Positions 23,291 through 35,492 of a stretch of DNA of 49,726 nt are shown piece by piece. Both the position numbers and the translations under genes were made by a program. A model generated the notes under the pieces. That model was not told the DNA's origin. It did not search any database and saw only the letters and a program-made list of their open reading frames with translations. Source of the DNA: Diplocarpon mali (taxonomy: Eukaryota; Ascomycota; Leotiomycetes; Helotiales; Drepanopezizaceae); assembly GCA_024741835.1 (NCBI GenBank), contig JAENRP010000064.1, forward strand, positions 1 to 49,726, written 5' to 3'. How positions within the stretch are numbered: position 1 is the stretch's first letter; the number at the start of each line of letters is the position of its first letter.

Positions 23291-25445
23291 ATGCATCCAT
23301 ATCCATCCGCTCTGTTGTTCGCAGCCTCCTTGCTTCAGCTCTCACACGGTACCCCCATCCGCGACACACAGTCGGTTCTGCAAAGCCTGCAAGCCCCGTT
23401 GGAGGAGCGGTCACAGGAATCAGCTTCGCGGCGTCTGCATGGCAGGTTTCTGCACATCTCAGGTGGGATAGGCTACATGAGATGCTGTGTATGCGGGCAA
23501 GGCTGACCAGAACGCAGACCTCCACCCAGACCCTCACTACAAGGTCCACTCCTCGACCGAAGAGGACGACGCGTGTCACAGAGGCAGCGGCCTGGCAGGC
23601 ACGTACGGGGCCGAAACCTCAGACTGCGACTCGCCATTTGCCCTGATAGATGCGACTTTCAAATGGATCGAGGACAACATCAGGGACAATATTGATTTTG
23701 TGATATGGACAGGTGACTCTGCTCGGCACGACAGCGATGAAGAGATTCCTCGACACGCGGAAGAAGTGCTTGAAACAAACAGGTGGGTCGCAAAGAAGTT
23801 CATTGACGTCTTCAGCAAGAAGGACGATCCGGACAAGTCCCTGACAATTCCGATTGTCTCGACGTTTGGCAACAACGATATCCTTCCTCACAACATCCTT
23901 CTCTCCGGCCCAAACAAATGGCTGAAGGTGTACACCGATATTTGGAGCAAGTTCATCCCCGAAGAGCAGAGACACGGCTTCGAGAGGGGCGGCTGGTACT
24001 TTGTTGAGGTCATACCAAAGAAGCTGGCCGTGTTCAGCCTAAACACCCTCTACTTCTTCGACCACAATGCTGCTGTTGATGGCTGTGCCCTGCGGTCAGA
24101 GCCAGGCTACGCACACTTCGAGTGGCTCCGCATACAGCTCCAATTCATGCGTGATCGTGGCATGAAGGCAATTCTTACTGGACACGTCCCTCCTGCGAGA
24201 ACAGAGAGCAAGCAACTCTGGGATGAAACTTGCTGGCAGAAGTACACATTATGGCTGCATCAGTACCGCGATGTTATTGTTGGGGGACTTTTCGGCCACA
24301 TGAACATCGACCACTTCATGCTCCAGGACACCAAACAAATTGACCTGGTTCTTGCCGGCGGAGAGGCAGACGGTAGCGAATCTGCCCGTACTCTCATGGA
24401 CGAAGAGCTTACAGTTGAGTCCGCCAACGACTACCTCGAAGAACTTCGCAGCAAGTGGGCAGGATTGCCAAACCCCAACCTTGCGTTCCGAGACATGGGC
24501 GAGGAGAGCTCCAAGAAGCACAAGACTCAGAAGGAAAAGGCGTTGAAGAATATCGGCGGGCCATGGGGAGAACGGTTCCAAGTCACTCTCGTCGGCCCGA
24601 GTATCGTGCCCAACTTCTTTCCAACCCTTCGAGTGATGGAGTACAACATCAGTGATCTTGATCTCGGTGCTACCTGGGCCAACGCACAAGCATCTAGTGA
24701 GGGTCAAGATATGGATTGGCTTGAGGAAAGATTCGACCCAAGCTTCGACGACGCCACTGATGATGCTGAAGGCGATGAGTTGGAATCGATAGCTAAGAAG
24801 AAGCCGCACAAGAAGCCCAAGAAACCCGAGAACCCCGACCTCATTGTGCCGTCTCCTCCTTCCAAGAGTGCACCACCAGGACCTGCCTACTCTCCTCAGT
24901 CCCTGACACTATTGGGCTACACTCAGTACTTTACCAATCTAAGCTACATCAACAATGATAATCACATCGATTTCGTCGTAGACGAGGTAGAGACTGATAG
25001 GTGGCATGAGGGGAAGCACAAGGGCAAGCACCCCAAAGACAAAATTCCGCACCCGAAACCCTTCAGTTTCGAGATTGAGTACGACACTTTCACAGATCCC
25101 ATTTACAAACTGAAGGATCTGACGGTGCGAAGCTATCTCAAGCTTGCTCACCGAATTGGGCAATACAAGCCCCAACCAGGTGATATGGTCGACGACTCGT
25201 TTGGTGAATATGAATTCGGGACCGATGATGGTGACACTATTGATGAGGACGATGACATTGGAGTTGAAAAGAAGCATAAGAAGAAGAAGCACCACCGGCA
25301 GCACGAGCAGAACAAAGTTTGGCTTCAATTTGTTAGCCGTGCTTTCGTTGGCACTTTGGAAGACGAGGACCTTGATGCATTTGAGGAAGATTCGGGATCA
25401 GGGCTGGGTTTCGCCCGAAGTCATGCTCATGATGGAGAACTGTGA
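23291..25445 (+). CDS. ppn1: Endopolyphosphatase, calcineurin-like phosphoesterase
   Basis: Two exons, 23291-23462 and 23518-25445, giving 699 aa. The 55-bp intron (GTGGGA...CGCAG, branch CTGAC) falls inside the first metal-binding motif. Residues 1-20 form a hydrophobic signal/anchor. Metallophosphoesterase motifs in order: D58-L-H60, GDSARHD (123-129), GNND (175-178), GH (279-280) and GHMNIDH (317-323). Between about 460 and 640 it carries Lys/His-rich and acidic low-complexity stretches (KKKPHKKPKKPE, EKKHKKKKHHRQH). Yeast Ppn1 (EC 3.6.1.10) is a vacuolar enzyme of about 674 aa that cleaves inside polyphosphate chains; domain order and length match. The start is the first ATG giving a signal sequence, and no upstream exon is needed. 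Confidence 0.93.
23463..23517 (+). other. Intron of ppn1 (55 bp)
   Basis: Donor GTGGGA, branch CTGAC at about 23503, acceptor AACGCAG. Splicing rebuilds the HISDLHPDPHYK motif; the closer AG at 23510 would break the frame. Confidence 0.85.
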
Positions 25446-27311
25446 GTTCAGCGGCATTGTTTGGAGTAAGGTTTGGGTCTGCCGCATTAAGGGCGTTGTG
25501 GGCATGGATAGTTTGTATGATACCTGGGTCTTGTTGTAGTGATAGGACTGTTCCTTCGAGCATCACCTAGAAGTACCAAATGCAGGTCTCTCTAGCAGGC
25601 TTCTGCATGAAAAGGTTCTCTTTTGTATTGCTGCGTTGTAACATGTGTCACTGAATATACTGGCAAACTCGTTTGACCTTCCTATCATCCATCGAGTTGC
25701 TAAGCCACTGGAGCTTTTTCTGGTGGATCTTGGAAGATGGTCTACACAGCACAATCAGGAAGGGAGAAAATACTTTGGAAGTAGATTTATATTACATTCT
25801 TAGTACTGGGGTTCTGTACCCTACATACTTATGCGCAATGAGAAAGTGCTTTTAATAACTTTCCTTGTTTTGATCTGTTAGCTGGCGTGTCTTGGACTTG
25901 TAATGCTAAATCCTGTGCTAGAATATGAATCATGTGATCCTACTAAACAGGTCTGACCCTAAATGATTCACGTGAAGCAATACCTCACGCGAGCCCCAAA
26001 GAGCCCCGAGCTTGCTTTCACAGGTGTTAATTCCAAGTCAGTCATTTGTGTTTTATTAATCATCTTAGTATTATTGCAGTCATGATGATTAGATACCAAA
26101 ATATTGTTTCAGCTAGTAACTGTTAATATCTTGAAGCTCGGTTGTACTTTCAGGGCACTCGATAGCCATCACTTATTGAGAATCCCTGGTTTGATTTGAA
26201 TACAACAATCGCTGTTTGTTACTGCCTAGGCTTGCCAATGATCTACTCTCTTCTTCTTCACATGTTTAAAGTGGTTGCTTGCTTCCATCTCAAACAGTGC
26301 AAGGCCACTTATCCATAGGCGTGTCAAGTCGTGGAAAGTGGGTATTTACCTCCAAATCACTCGCTGAGGACTTCCCCATCGCAGAGTAAAGCATAGAGAG
26401 CCATGGAGTGCCAGCGGAGCTGCGCTCATTGGCTTGACCAAGGGGTAGCATTCCGATCAAGGTATCCAACCCCTTAAATGCGTGAAGGGCTTGAGAATAC
26501 CTCCTCTCAAACATGAGGGAAAGGGAAACTTCCACGGTAGTTGGATTCATCCTGGTATTATGTTGATATTACTAGTAAACAAATGAAGAGATCGACGCTC
26601 TCAGGACCGGTCGAAACTCAACGTCTGTCACACGTTATTCAAAACAAGCCTCAGCTAAGTAAATCTCAACAACATTTCGAACGATACATTACACAGGCTC
26701 CCTTAAATAGCCCGTCAAACATCTAGCAGTACCTAAAATTGTATTCTAGTCTCCTTCTACTTCTGGCTTTCACTTCGCAGGTTGTTGATCCGCCTCCGCC
26801 CTTTGTCCAAGCTATACTGTCAAGGCTTTTCAACCTTTAGCATCCTCCTACTCACAACGACGTAGAATCGCGCAAGCTGGTCTCTGCAACCTCTACAAAT
26901 CTCACGTAGGAATAGTGCCGAGAGCAGAGCTGGCCGTCCTGAAGCCTCCGCACCTTTCATGAGTCTGTCGCGGCTCGTGGTAATTTTCTTTTCCTCCAGA
27001 GCCTGCTCCTACCCTCCTCACCTTCTCACCGTTCCAGCCATCTCCGCACACTGACAGCGTTAATCAGCCCTTGAAATATTCACCTTTCCCCCCTCGCTGC
27101 ATTCCTAGCGTCCCGAACCCTCACTGAATATCCACACAAACAATAAGGGTCGTCGAGTCTCCAACACACATCCTTCGGATTCCTTCCTACTCGGTGCTAC
27201 TCATTCCTACCCCTCACCAAGTCTTCGATACCTTAGCCAAGATCTTCTTCGCACCATTTCATATGTCCACCTCAGACGTACCTCAATAATCAGCTATCCA
27301 AGGACGTTCTG
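25446..27311. other. Intergenic region and pyrimidine-rich leader
   Basis: No gene supported. 25.45-26.7 kb is AT-rich with short frames only. From about 26750 to 27311 the plus strand is dominated by C and T (TTCCTCCAGAGCCTGCTCC, CCCTCCTCACCTTCTCACC), consistent with the promoter and 5' UTR of the gene starting at 27312. Confidence 0.5.
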
Positions 27312-29450
27312 ATGTTTTGCCTGCATTGCAATACCGACGAGCACACCAACTGCCGGAGACTCAAGTATCCTCGAGCTCCGACCCTGTTGACTTCTACACC
27401 CCAACATTCATCGATCTCAGCAACTGCACCTGGCCGGGCACTTGCTTCAGCTTCGCTCGATAGCACCTCACCGGGCTTAGACAATGCAGAAATTCCCTCC
27501 TATCCTTACTCCGGCTCTTCTCTATCAACCCCAAGAGTCAGGATTCCCAATGATAATGGTCAAGGCTTCAGTCTGTCGGACGTAGATAACTATACAGCCA
27601 TGCAGAGACCATTTAGAAGCGATCAAATCAACCCAGGCAAATGGTCCAACGGCAGCTCAGAAAGCGGACAACTATCGATGGCAGCTCCAGCCAGGCTATC
27701 GGAAATCAATAGCCAGCAGTTGAGCAATCAACTAGCCAGCTCTGCTCCTTTCGGAATGTCCATGACCGCTGCCACCTACAACCGTGGCTCTCGTTCAGCT
27801 GAGATCCAGCATCGGTACTCCCAGGGATTGCCTGTGCCTCTTAGTACCTCTTCTTTGTCTGCCAATACTTACAACGGCAGTGGCTTGCAAGTCCCCAGCA
27901 AGAGCTCCATGGACAGGAAGACTGAAGGATATTCCCTTGGCCTTGATATCACCCAAAGTCACCAAGAAGTGAGTCACAATTTCAATTCGCAGTCGCCAAC
28001 CAAGGGATCATCCAATGGTCCGACCTCTCCAGGAAGCATGTCACCCTATGACAACAATGGGACCGAGATCCGTCGTGATGCGCCGAAGCAAAATGATATG
28101 CTTTCGCTGTTGAATATTAATGGAACATCAGACATGGAAGATCAGAAGTACACAGAGCCGATGGATTGGACCAAATATCTTACTGATGATATGATTGACC
28201 CGTCCAGAGAGTTTCCGATCCTGGAATTCGACCCCGAGGCTTTGAATCTGACCAACTACCAAGCTGAGCCTCCTAAATCTCCTCAAGGACCGAGCGTGGG
28301 CGTTCACGGTTTTGTGGCCGGTGGTAATCCTGCTAATCCTGTGGATGTGAAAAGTGAGCAAGGAGGTCCCCAAAGTGTGCCTGCCGTCAGCTCAATGGGT
28401 CATCGTGCTCCTTCAACTTTGTCCGGAATCAGCCCTCGGGGCATAGGCTCGCGCAACGTCAATAGTCATGGAGATCCCCAGTTCTACTACGAGGAGCCAC
28501 GCCTCAATGATGGTAGTGCTTTTATTGCGGGTGCTTTTGCCAGACAGGCCCGGGTACCCGCTGTCGCTCCTCCGGCAGATCAACTAGGCGGACCTTGCGA
28601 TGCTTTTTACAAGAATTCCCGAACGGAATTGGTCGACCGTTTGTGCCATGTTGACGGAACGGAAACCGTCGCCATTCGTGCTCCTGCCATGGCGCAAATG
28701 CCGAGATACCAGGACGGCGTTCTGGGAGGCCCTGCTCTCTTCCTCCAAAGGTTTGCCAGCTATACTGAGAATCTCCAGACCTGGTCCCGCTTAGCAAACA
28801 CCTGCACCATCTTGATGCATTTGGCTCTCCAGCTGAACGGAGCTGTCCCCAGATACACCATGGAAGAGCGTTCTATCTGCTTGTACGTCAACTTCCGTCC
28901 AACCGACGAGAATTATGCAAAGTTGGAGGAGATCACGAAGGAAGCAGACCGCATCATCAACAACCAGGCTGTTGCTCGATTCCGGGAAATTGGTGGACAT
29001 GCCGATGCTCCCGCGAATCCTCGCGATGAAGGGCGCATTGGGATTGATGAGAAAATATCGGGTACTCCAGTCGCTCAAAGTAGGCGTGCCGGTCGTGGTG
29101 GTTCGGCGTTGGGTCAGGGTGTAAGCGCCATATTTCTTTCTACTTGTTGAAAGATGCACTACTGACCGGTCCCTCAAAAGTGCGCTCCTCGCAGCGGAGC
29201 TATCACGATCGACCACAACATGAACGCTGAAACTCCAGCTCGCACTACGAAGAAGAAGGCTCCGGCAAAGAAAAGAAAGGTAGGGGATGCGAGTGGTGCT
29301 AGCGACATTCCCACTCCTGCCCCTAGGAAGAGAGCCCTTCGCAAAGCCAAAGTTACGAGGGCTTCTTCCCCAGGTATCCCGGCCACGGACGGATCCAACA
29401 CTTGCCCCTCGATAGTTTCGTCGCCGCTCCCAGTCGAAGGCGCTCTCTAG
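27312..29450 (+). CDS. Unrecognised, probably nuclear protein
   Basis: Two exons, 27312-29120 and 29181-29450, giving 692 aa. The 60-bp intron (GTAAGC...TCAAAAG, branch CTACTGAC) is phase 0. Residues 1-280 are Ser/Gln/Asn/Pro-rich and disordered, with a short Cys cluster at the start (CLHCNTDEHTNC). An acidic segment follows (MDWTKYLTDDMIDPSREF, about 295-310). The region at about 410-570 looks folded (LGGPCDAFYKNSRTELVDRL, FLQRFASYTENLQTWSRLAN, RYTMEERSICLYVNFRPTDE). The C-terminus is basic: TTKKKAPAKKRKV resembles a monopartite nuclear localisation signal. I do not recognise the family. A transcription-related role would be a guess from composition only. The start is the first ATG; an upstream exon cannot be excluded because of the odd Cys-rich N-terminus. 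Confidence 0.75.
29121..29180 (+). other. Intron of the unrecognised nuclear gene (60 bp)
   Basis: Donor GTAAGC, branch TACTGAC, acceptor TCAAAAG. Removing it extends the product by 89 residues that include the basic nuclear-signal segment. Retention would stop the protein within 10 codons. Confidence 0.75.
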
Positions 29451-30199
29451 AATGATCTGGCTGCGTAGTTCGGCTGATGCTTTTTTGCTTCTTATGATCG
29501 TGGTTCGTGCTGATAAAGTTGGACTATATTTTGCTTTTCATCGCGATACATTAATTTCTACTCAGCTAAAGAAATTTGCGTCGTACCAGAGCGCTTGATT
29601 ATACTATTGCTTTGCGCTTACACTGCCACGTCAAAGGCCGATCGCTTTGGTCTCTATTATCTAGAGTACTTGCGCGTACGGTAGCTTTGCCACCGGAAAA
29701 TGACAACACGCGCTGACTTGCTCCAATTATGCAAATTTGCTCTTTCCCTGGATGATGATCGCGGTGAAGTAGAGGGATACTGAAGGGTTGATGAGCGTAC
29801 TTGACCGCTCCCCGCCTGTGAACGTCACTTCAAATCCAGACCGTCAGAGTTGAGCGAGTATCTCATCTTTCTTGCCTGACAAACACTGCCACCAAGACCT
29901 GAGACAATGAGGTCGGGAGACCCCCAAGATCAGGGTTGTCTCCAGACGTCAGAGAAGCAATATGAACCCCGCAACTTCTCAAAGGCCGACCTGCAGATCA
30001 GTTTTTAGCATGATGCTCAGGATTTCAACAACACGCAAGGCAAGTGCAGAAAGTAAATCTCATACTGTGTGAATTTACTTGGGCTCGAGCAACAAGCAAC
30101 ATGAAAAAATGGTATCTCCCTCGCACCAAGCCTGACAAGCCAACCGAGTAACGCCAAACAAGAAAACATGGCAGATCCTCGACACCAGTATTTCTCCAA
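29451..30199. other. Intergenic region between converging genes
   Basis: Holds the 3' ends of the plus-strand gene to the left and the minus-strand CorA-like gene to the right. No coding or structural signal found. Confidence 0.5.
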
Positions 30200-32219
30200 T
30201 CATGCCTGCATCCGATCCCTCCTCCGTAACGTCTTCGCCACCAAATGGATAGTGGCTCTGTACAGCTTCTTGACCCAGACCTCCAAGGTTTCCGTGATAT
30301 ACATCAGAAGCCTGCTGAAGAAGAACAGTGAGAGGAACGATATGCTCATAAGCACCGCGAAAGAGTACCAGTAGTCCTGCACAGTGTACACTCCTTGGAG
30401 ATCCTGGATCTGTACAGAGAAGTAGGAGGTCATCAGACTAACGGGGAGAAACAGGACGGAAAGCTTGGCGAGCAGGGTTGCCGAGCGAGTGAGGCGGGCA
30501 GTGGCCTCGGAGTCCCTTTGAGAATTGATATTGAAGTAGGTGGACAACAGCGCCTCTTTCTCGGCCAGGATCTCCTTCGTTTCGCTGAGGATGAGCAGCT
30601 CCAGTCGGTCGCCGAGGCGCTCGAATCGCTGTGCCGCAGATGGGGCTAGCATAACGCCGTTACCTCTACTTCCTGGCCTGGCACTGAGGCAAGTAGATGT
30701 TCGAGAGACGGCAGTGAGGTGGACCGGGCTGGCTTTAGGCTCGAGGATTCGTTTGATGAGATTCCTGTATCCCTCGTATAAGTGCTGACTTTGTCGAATT
30801 TGCCGACCCAGTATATGCAAACGGGGGATGATCTCGATATTCAGCGACGAGTTGTTCTTACGAGTCTAGCGAGATTAGCCAGTTGAAATTCGAGGCAGAT
30901 ACCTCAATATACACACCACCTCATCGAGGATTGAGGCTTGCTGAAATATGTTAGTAGGTGCCGTGCCATGAACTGACAAGAGCCTCACCAGTTCGTCCAG
31001 CCTCTTTCGATACGTGGCTACGGTGGAATAGACTCCACGCCAATCGTCAAATAGGTAGTGGAACAATAAGCTTGCCCCTTCGACTCCTGCGCTCTCTGAA
31101 GCACTATCTAGCTTCAGTGCTTGCCGCACCGTTTTCATAGAGATCGCATCTGCGATGCCCCAATTCGAGAGCTGGCTAAGGACACTCAGTGTATTTGAGC
31201 GCATGGCTGCGAGATCCTCTCTGTCGTCGACTTGTCCAGGATGCTCGTGTAACGATATGACGGTTTCTAAGACGATGAGCACCTTTTCCGTAATGTCATG
31301 AATGGGTACCATACGATCGTCACAAAGGATAAGCCAAGAGTATAAGCGCTTCTGCCTCCCTTCCTTTAGCCTGTCTTCGTTGATATCGCCAGCCTTGGGC
31401 TTCAGTTTGTGAATGAAATTAAAACCTATGCAGAAAAAATGCTTGCCGACGTCATAGCCCTGGTAGTTGATCATCTGTTCGGCGAGGACATAATGACTGA
31501 TGTCTTCATGTGGCGACTTCTCTCTCGGAGATCTAGGCGTATCATCACTACCACCAGTAGTTGCAACCTCAATATCATCCTTCCTGTAGAGTCTAGCTCT
31601 AAGCCGGCCAAAAGGCTTGTCCTGGGATTTTGACGCTGGTGGTGCTGTACTGATGATAGCAAGAAGCCTCGGAGAGAAACCATAATACTCTCCAAGGAGC
31701 CTGACAATGTCCAGTTGCTGGTGGGGCGCCCAGATATTGCTGCGAAAGAATATTGTTGGCGTCTGAGCCGGTAGAAAGGAGAGCATCACTTACATCCAGC
31801 GGACAGGTCTCTCTACTGAAGCAGGCGCACTGATCAGAGATGCGATCTCATTAGCATGCAAATCAAATGCGATGTCCGCCCCCTCTTCTCCAAATTGCAC
31901 CCCAAAATTGCGAGTCGATTCGAGGAGAGCCCGTTCTTGACTCTCCCGGTACGTGCCCTCATTGTCAAAGTCGGCGAAGTGCCCGTTCTTCTCCATGATG
32001 ATTATCGTCGGCGCAAGAATGGAAGCAAGAAATGCCTGTAGTGGGAGTGGGACATGATGTTGGATTTTGTAGGTCCTTCACTTTCTGCTTGAAGCGCGCA
32101 AGGCTGTTGCGCGGCCGTGGGTTATGAGACGGTGAAGAGGCTTGGAGGAAAGGCTCGGGCATATTTTGGAGCCGCTGTTCAAGGGTATTGGGGACGATCC
32201 CAGTAGGATACCCCGACAT
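30200..32219 (-). CDS. CorA-like (Mg2+ transporter-type) membrane protein
   Basis: Five minus-strand exons: 32219-32082, 32035-31794, 31739-30989, 30940-30920 and 30865-30200; 605 aa. Introns are 46, 54, 48 and 54 bp, and phases add up exactly. The N-terminal half is the soluble domain (AFLASILAPTIIIMEKNG, VRWINIWAPHQQLDIVRLLG near 125-140). C-terminal to LHILGRQIRQSQHLYEGYRN are a long helix with KEILAEKEALLSTYF and two transmembrane segments at about 515-535 and 550-573, the usual CorA/ZntB ending. The GMN signature between the helices is absent (YFSVQIQDLQG), as in many fungal CorA-like proteins, so ion selectivity cannot be stated. The fourth exon is only 21 nt; its donor could be 3 nt further on. 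An additional upstream exon is possible. Confidence 0.8.
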
Positions 32220-33908
32220 AGGTACACAGCACCGGAGAATAGAACACGACACCTGTGGGGACCACACGAGACAGAGACACCTTTCTGAGTCACAAGACCT
32301 GGATATCAGCACTTTGGTATTCTCCGAGGCAAAGCAGTCTCTGTGTTTCCCTTCGTCCTTCCATCGTGTGACTCTCTGTACTCATTGGCGCTGTGTCACT
32401 GCTTCTCCCTCGAGCTCGTGAGCGAGTACTATGACCCCAGCCCCTCGACAGGTCGTGTCACCAGGCCGGTCAACAGGCCCCTCTAGCATTTGAAAGTCGC
32501 TGGAGCTGGAGATGACTCGAATCGCATCACTCGGCGTCGCAACATGTCATCCTCAACCATAATCCAGCAAAGAGGTACAGGGGCATGGATACGACGGCGT
32601 TGCATTTCAGGCCACCCCGCCTTACGCCATACGTCGTTCGAAAGTCCAAGCCTCGTTGCAGTCTCTAGCATACCCAGAAGAAGGAGCTGCAGCCATGCGC
32701 TTTGCAGATTTTGCGAGAGGCTCCAGGATGCAGGAGTGGATATTGTGAAAGAGATGAAACGAATGGTAGAATGGTTAGAGATAATAATGAGCGGTTGGTG
32801 AAGCGCCGGTTCCAACCGGCAAGTGAATGTGGTGGGAGAGAACCGTAAAGCCGTGACGACGATCCCCTCTTGATGGAGAGCGACAACAGTATATGTAGTC
32901 TGGCATAAATCTTGCATTTTCGGACCTTAGCAGAGACTTACTTGACAAACCATCTACGATGAATGCTACTTTAACGAGGGCTACATAGAAAAACATATAA
33001 TCTTCTATGTGTCGGAAGGTGAAAGCATCTGTGCAGTTCAAGAGTGTATGCTGTAGAGTGTTTTCTGCTTAACCCGATCAAATACTCGATTCCGGGTCGT
33101 CGGAAGCCTCGGTAGGTCACAAGTGTTCGATGCATTATTGTTCATATTGCAAAATTTGTTGGTTTGGGTTGGTAATGTGGATAGGCCTGTGTGGGCTGTT
33201 GCTATTGTGTCAGAATTGTTGTGAATTCGTCGAGTGAGTGAGTTGGCGTTGAGTAGTTTATGAAGCTTTGGAATTGTTGTAGGGGAAGTTTACAATAGCT
33301 TCACACGGAGGGCAAGCATTCATATATAAATGTAACCACTGAGCAAGCATCTATGTGAGTGGTCGTATTCAGTCGATTCCTTTCTTGCTTCACGCGATGA
33401 CATAGCAGCGTAGAGTGGACAAACACATGCTCAATGAAATAAGAATAAGGGCAAGCTTCACCCGAAATTCTTTGTTTCACAGCAAGGTTGCCAGATGATA
33501 AAGCTGTAGCTGAATTGCAGCATGAAGCTATTTTCGTCCGAAGACCAGAATTACCAACCACTGAATACTAGACCGACGTCCAAATACACCCGTCTTCAGT
33601 CGGGCATACCGGATTCAGCAACAGTGCCTCAAACTCTATCCCAAGTATTCTTCGAATCAATGTTGAATTCTCATAGCCCCCTTGGTAGGAGTTGGGGTGA
33701 AGGAGAATCTAACGCTGTAGGTGAACCGAGTCGCATAGCAAGTCAGCTCGATTTCAGAACCGAGATTACAAGCTGCTTAGAACTTGCAGAATGAGTGAAG
33801 CATTATTGAGGTAGGGTAAGCCAGCAAAGACCCGCAGGAAGACTCTTGCTTCATGCCAGTGGCAATCGACTTTCCAGCCACTCGAGTCCCTCCCGAGCCA
33901 AGGGCCAA
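32220..33908. other. Intergenic region upstream of the CorA-like gene
   Basis: Includes the CorA-like promoter at the left end. A 144-codon minus-strand frame (32483-32917) and a 90-codon plus-strand frame (33522-33794) have no family resemblance and are not called. 33.05-33.3 kb is G/T-rich on the plus strand (TTGGTTTGGGTTGGTAATG). Confidence 0.45.
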
Positions 33909-34481
33909 TCACAGACCGATCCCGCCATTGTAGCTGCACCGAGGGCAAGATCCAACAAAATCGGGAGCATTGCACCTGGGGCATTTCACCGTTGAAGGTT
34001 TGCTTTGAATTAGGAGCAGAGACTTTGGAGGTTGCGTGGTCTCCACTTTCGACTTGCATCTTTCGGGCTTGGCTTGATCACGAGCTGAGGGCCTTGCAGG
34101 TGTCGTATTTTCCGGCTTGTGTTCGGCCCTGGAATCGACCAGCTGTTCCGGCTTGTCCAAGAGGGTTGGAAAAATCGTGGGCTGGACATTCGACTCGAAG
34201 TCCTGGGGATCGGCAGATAGCTGATCTGATGAGGCTGGTGGAGTTTCCATGTTGGCGTTGCAAGTCTCGTAGAGGCTGGCTGGCGCTAAAACAGTACCGA
34301 TCGAAATGTTAGTACTGATATGCTGCTGCTCGTAGAGAGGGTTTATGATATGCACTAAAAGTGTTGGTACTAAAACTGCTCTTCTCAGAGACTGACCTTG
34401 TGATCTGAATGTAGTGTGAGACGGACTCTGAATGTGACGTTCGTTGGTTTGCTCCTGAGTCACTCTGCTAGTAGACCTCAT
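33909..34481 (-). CDS. Small zinc-ribbon protein
   Basis: Two minus-strand exons, 34481-34397 and 34285-33909; 153 aa. The 111-bp intron (GTCAGT...GTTTTAG) carries a textbook TACTAAC branch site and restores the frame as FRSQ-APASLYE. Residues 1-125 are polar and disordered. The C-terminus holds CPRC-8 residues-CPRC (Cys130, 133, 142, 145), a compact four-cysteine zinc ribbon, followed by only eight residues. No family recognised. Without splicing the frame is also open, so an unspliced 190-aa form is formally possible, but the intron signals are strong. It lies 200 bp downstream of rpl13 in the same orientation. Confidence 0.65.
   Translation of the reverse strand: MRSTSRVTQEQTNERHIQSPSHTTFRSQGQSLRRAVLVPTLLVHIINPLYEQQHISTNISIGTVLAPASLYETCNANMETPPASSDQLSADPQDFESNVQPTIFPTLLDKPEQLVDSRAEHKPENTTPARPSARDQAKPERCKSKVETTQPPKSLLLIQSKPSTVKCPRCNAPDFVGSCPRCSYNGGIGL
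34286..34396 (-). other. In-frame 111-bp intron of the zinc-ribbon gene
   Basis: Minus-strand donor GTCAGT, branch TACTAAC and acceptor TTTTAG. 111 is divisible by three and has no stop, so retention would insert 37 residues. Confidence 0.7.
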
Positions 34482-34680
34482 CTATGGCATCTCGAATAAG
34501 GAAATCACGATCGTGACATTTGCAGTCCCAACTTGCACACTAAATGATTGTTTAGAACACCTATGGTGCGTCCATTGCATTCATGAAATACACCTAGCAA
34601 TTCTCAAGGATTGCCCTATGTATCACCCATCCATGCGTCGCAACCAGCAAATAAGACCAGACCCTGGCATACCAGGACTT

Positions 34681-35492
34681 TTATTTCTTAGCAGCAGCAG
34701 CCTCATCGGCCTTCTCCTTTGCGCGCTTATCACGCATGCCCTGGTGTCTTTGCTCACTTCTCGCATCTCTCAACTTTCTGTACGCACCACCCTCGATTGC
34801 AGGTGGCAGATCGCTCTTCTTGATCTCAGAGATACCAGTAGCAGCGTGAACGATTGGGAGACCAAGCTTGACGCGGGAAACAGTGTTCTTGACGGCCGAG
34901 ACGTCCTCCTTGGAAGCATCGCCCTTCTTGTGTTTGCCCAGCTTGCGAGGGAAGAGGATCAGTCGGGCTTGGTAAGCCTTTAGGCGTTCGACGTTGGCGG
35001 CGAGGGATTCAACAGAGAGGTTTTGGCGACGGGGGTCAACGGAGATACCGATTGTGGGCGCGAGCTTGCGGGGGATACCAGCTTCCTGTAGGGTGTCAAA
35101 ATCCGGTTCCTAGCTCACCTGATATCGCTGAGATTCTACCTTTAATTCGGCAATAGTGAAACCACGTCCAGCTCTCACGCGGCGGTTGTACTTGATGGTT
35201 GGGCATCGAACGATCGGTCTCAGCTTGTCAACTGGGCGAGGTGCAACAGCTGCGGCCTTCGATAGTCGAGCATTGCGGCGTCTGAGCTTTCTTCCGGGCT
35301 GTCTATCATGTCAGATCTCGGTTTTCCATCTATCTGTCTCCCGATTGTACGATTTACCTGATCGAAGTGAACTCGGACTCTTCGTTGCCAATCCTTGCGG
35401 AAATCTTGTGAAAATTAGATTTATTTCGTAGCGGCGTAAGCAGCAGGCTACTTACGGTTGTGGGGGATCTGTTGGTTGTGCTTGATCGCCAT
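34681..35492 (-). CDS. rpl13: 60S ribosomal protein eL13 (L13)
   Basis: Four minus-strand exons: 35492-35456, 35404-35358, 35298-35140 and 35085-34681; 215 aa. Diagnostic blocks: [97 protein letters not shown] and a basic, Ala-rich C-terminus ([15 protein letters not shown]). Yeast L13 is 199 aa, so this is full length. It binds rRNA in the large subunit. The first intron follows codon 12, typical of fungal ribosomal-protein genes, which keep introns near the 5' end. Introns are 51, 59 and 54 bp. Confidence 0.96.

Noticed and set aside
24249..24809. 186-codon minus-strand frame
   Set aside because: Lies wholly antisense to the well-supported ppn1 coding exon and matches nothing; a shadow frame.
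32483..32917. 144-codon minus-strand frame with ATG, upstream of the CorA-like gene
   Set aside because: No recognisable motifs or domain-like pattern; an overlapping plus-strand frame is almost as long. Could be revisited with RNA data.
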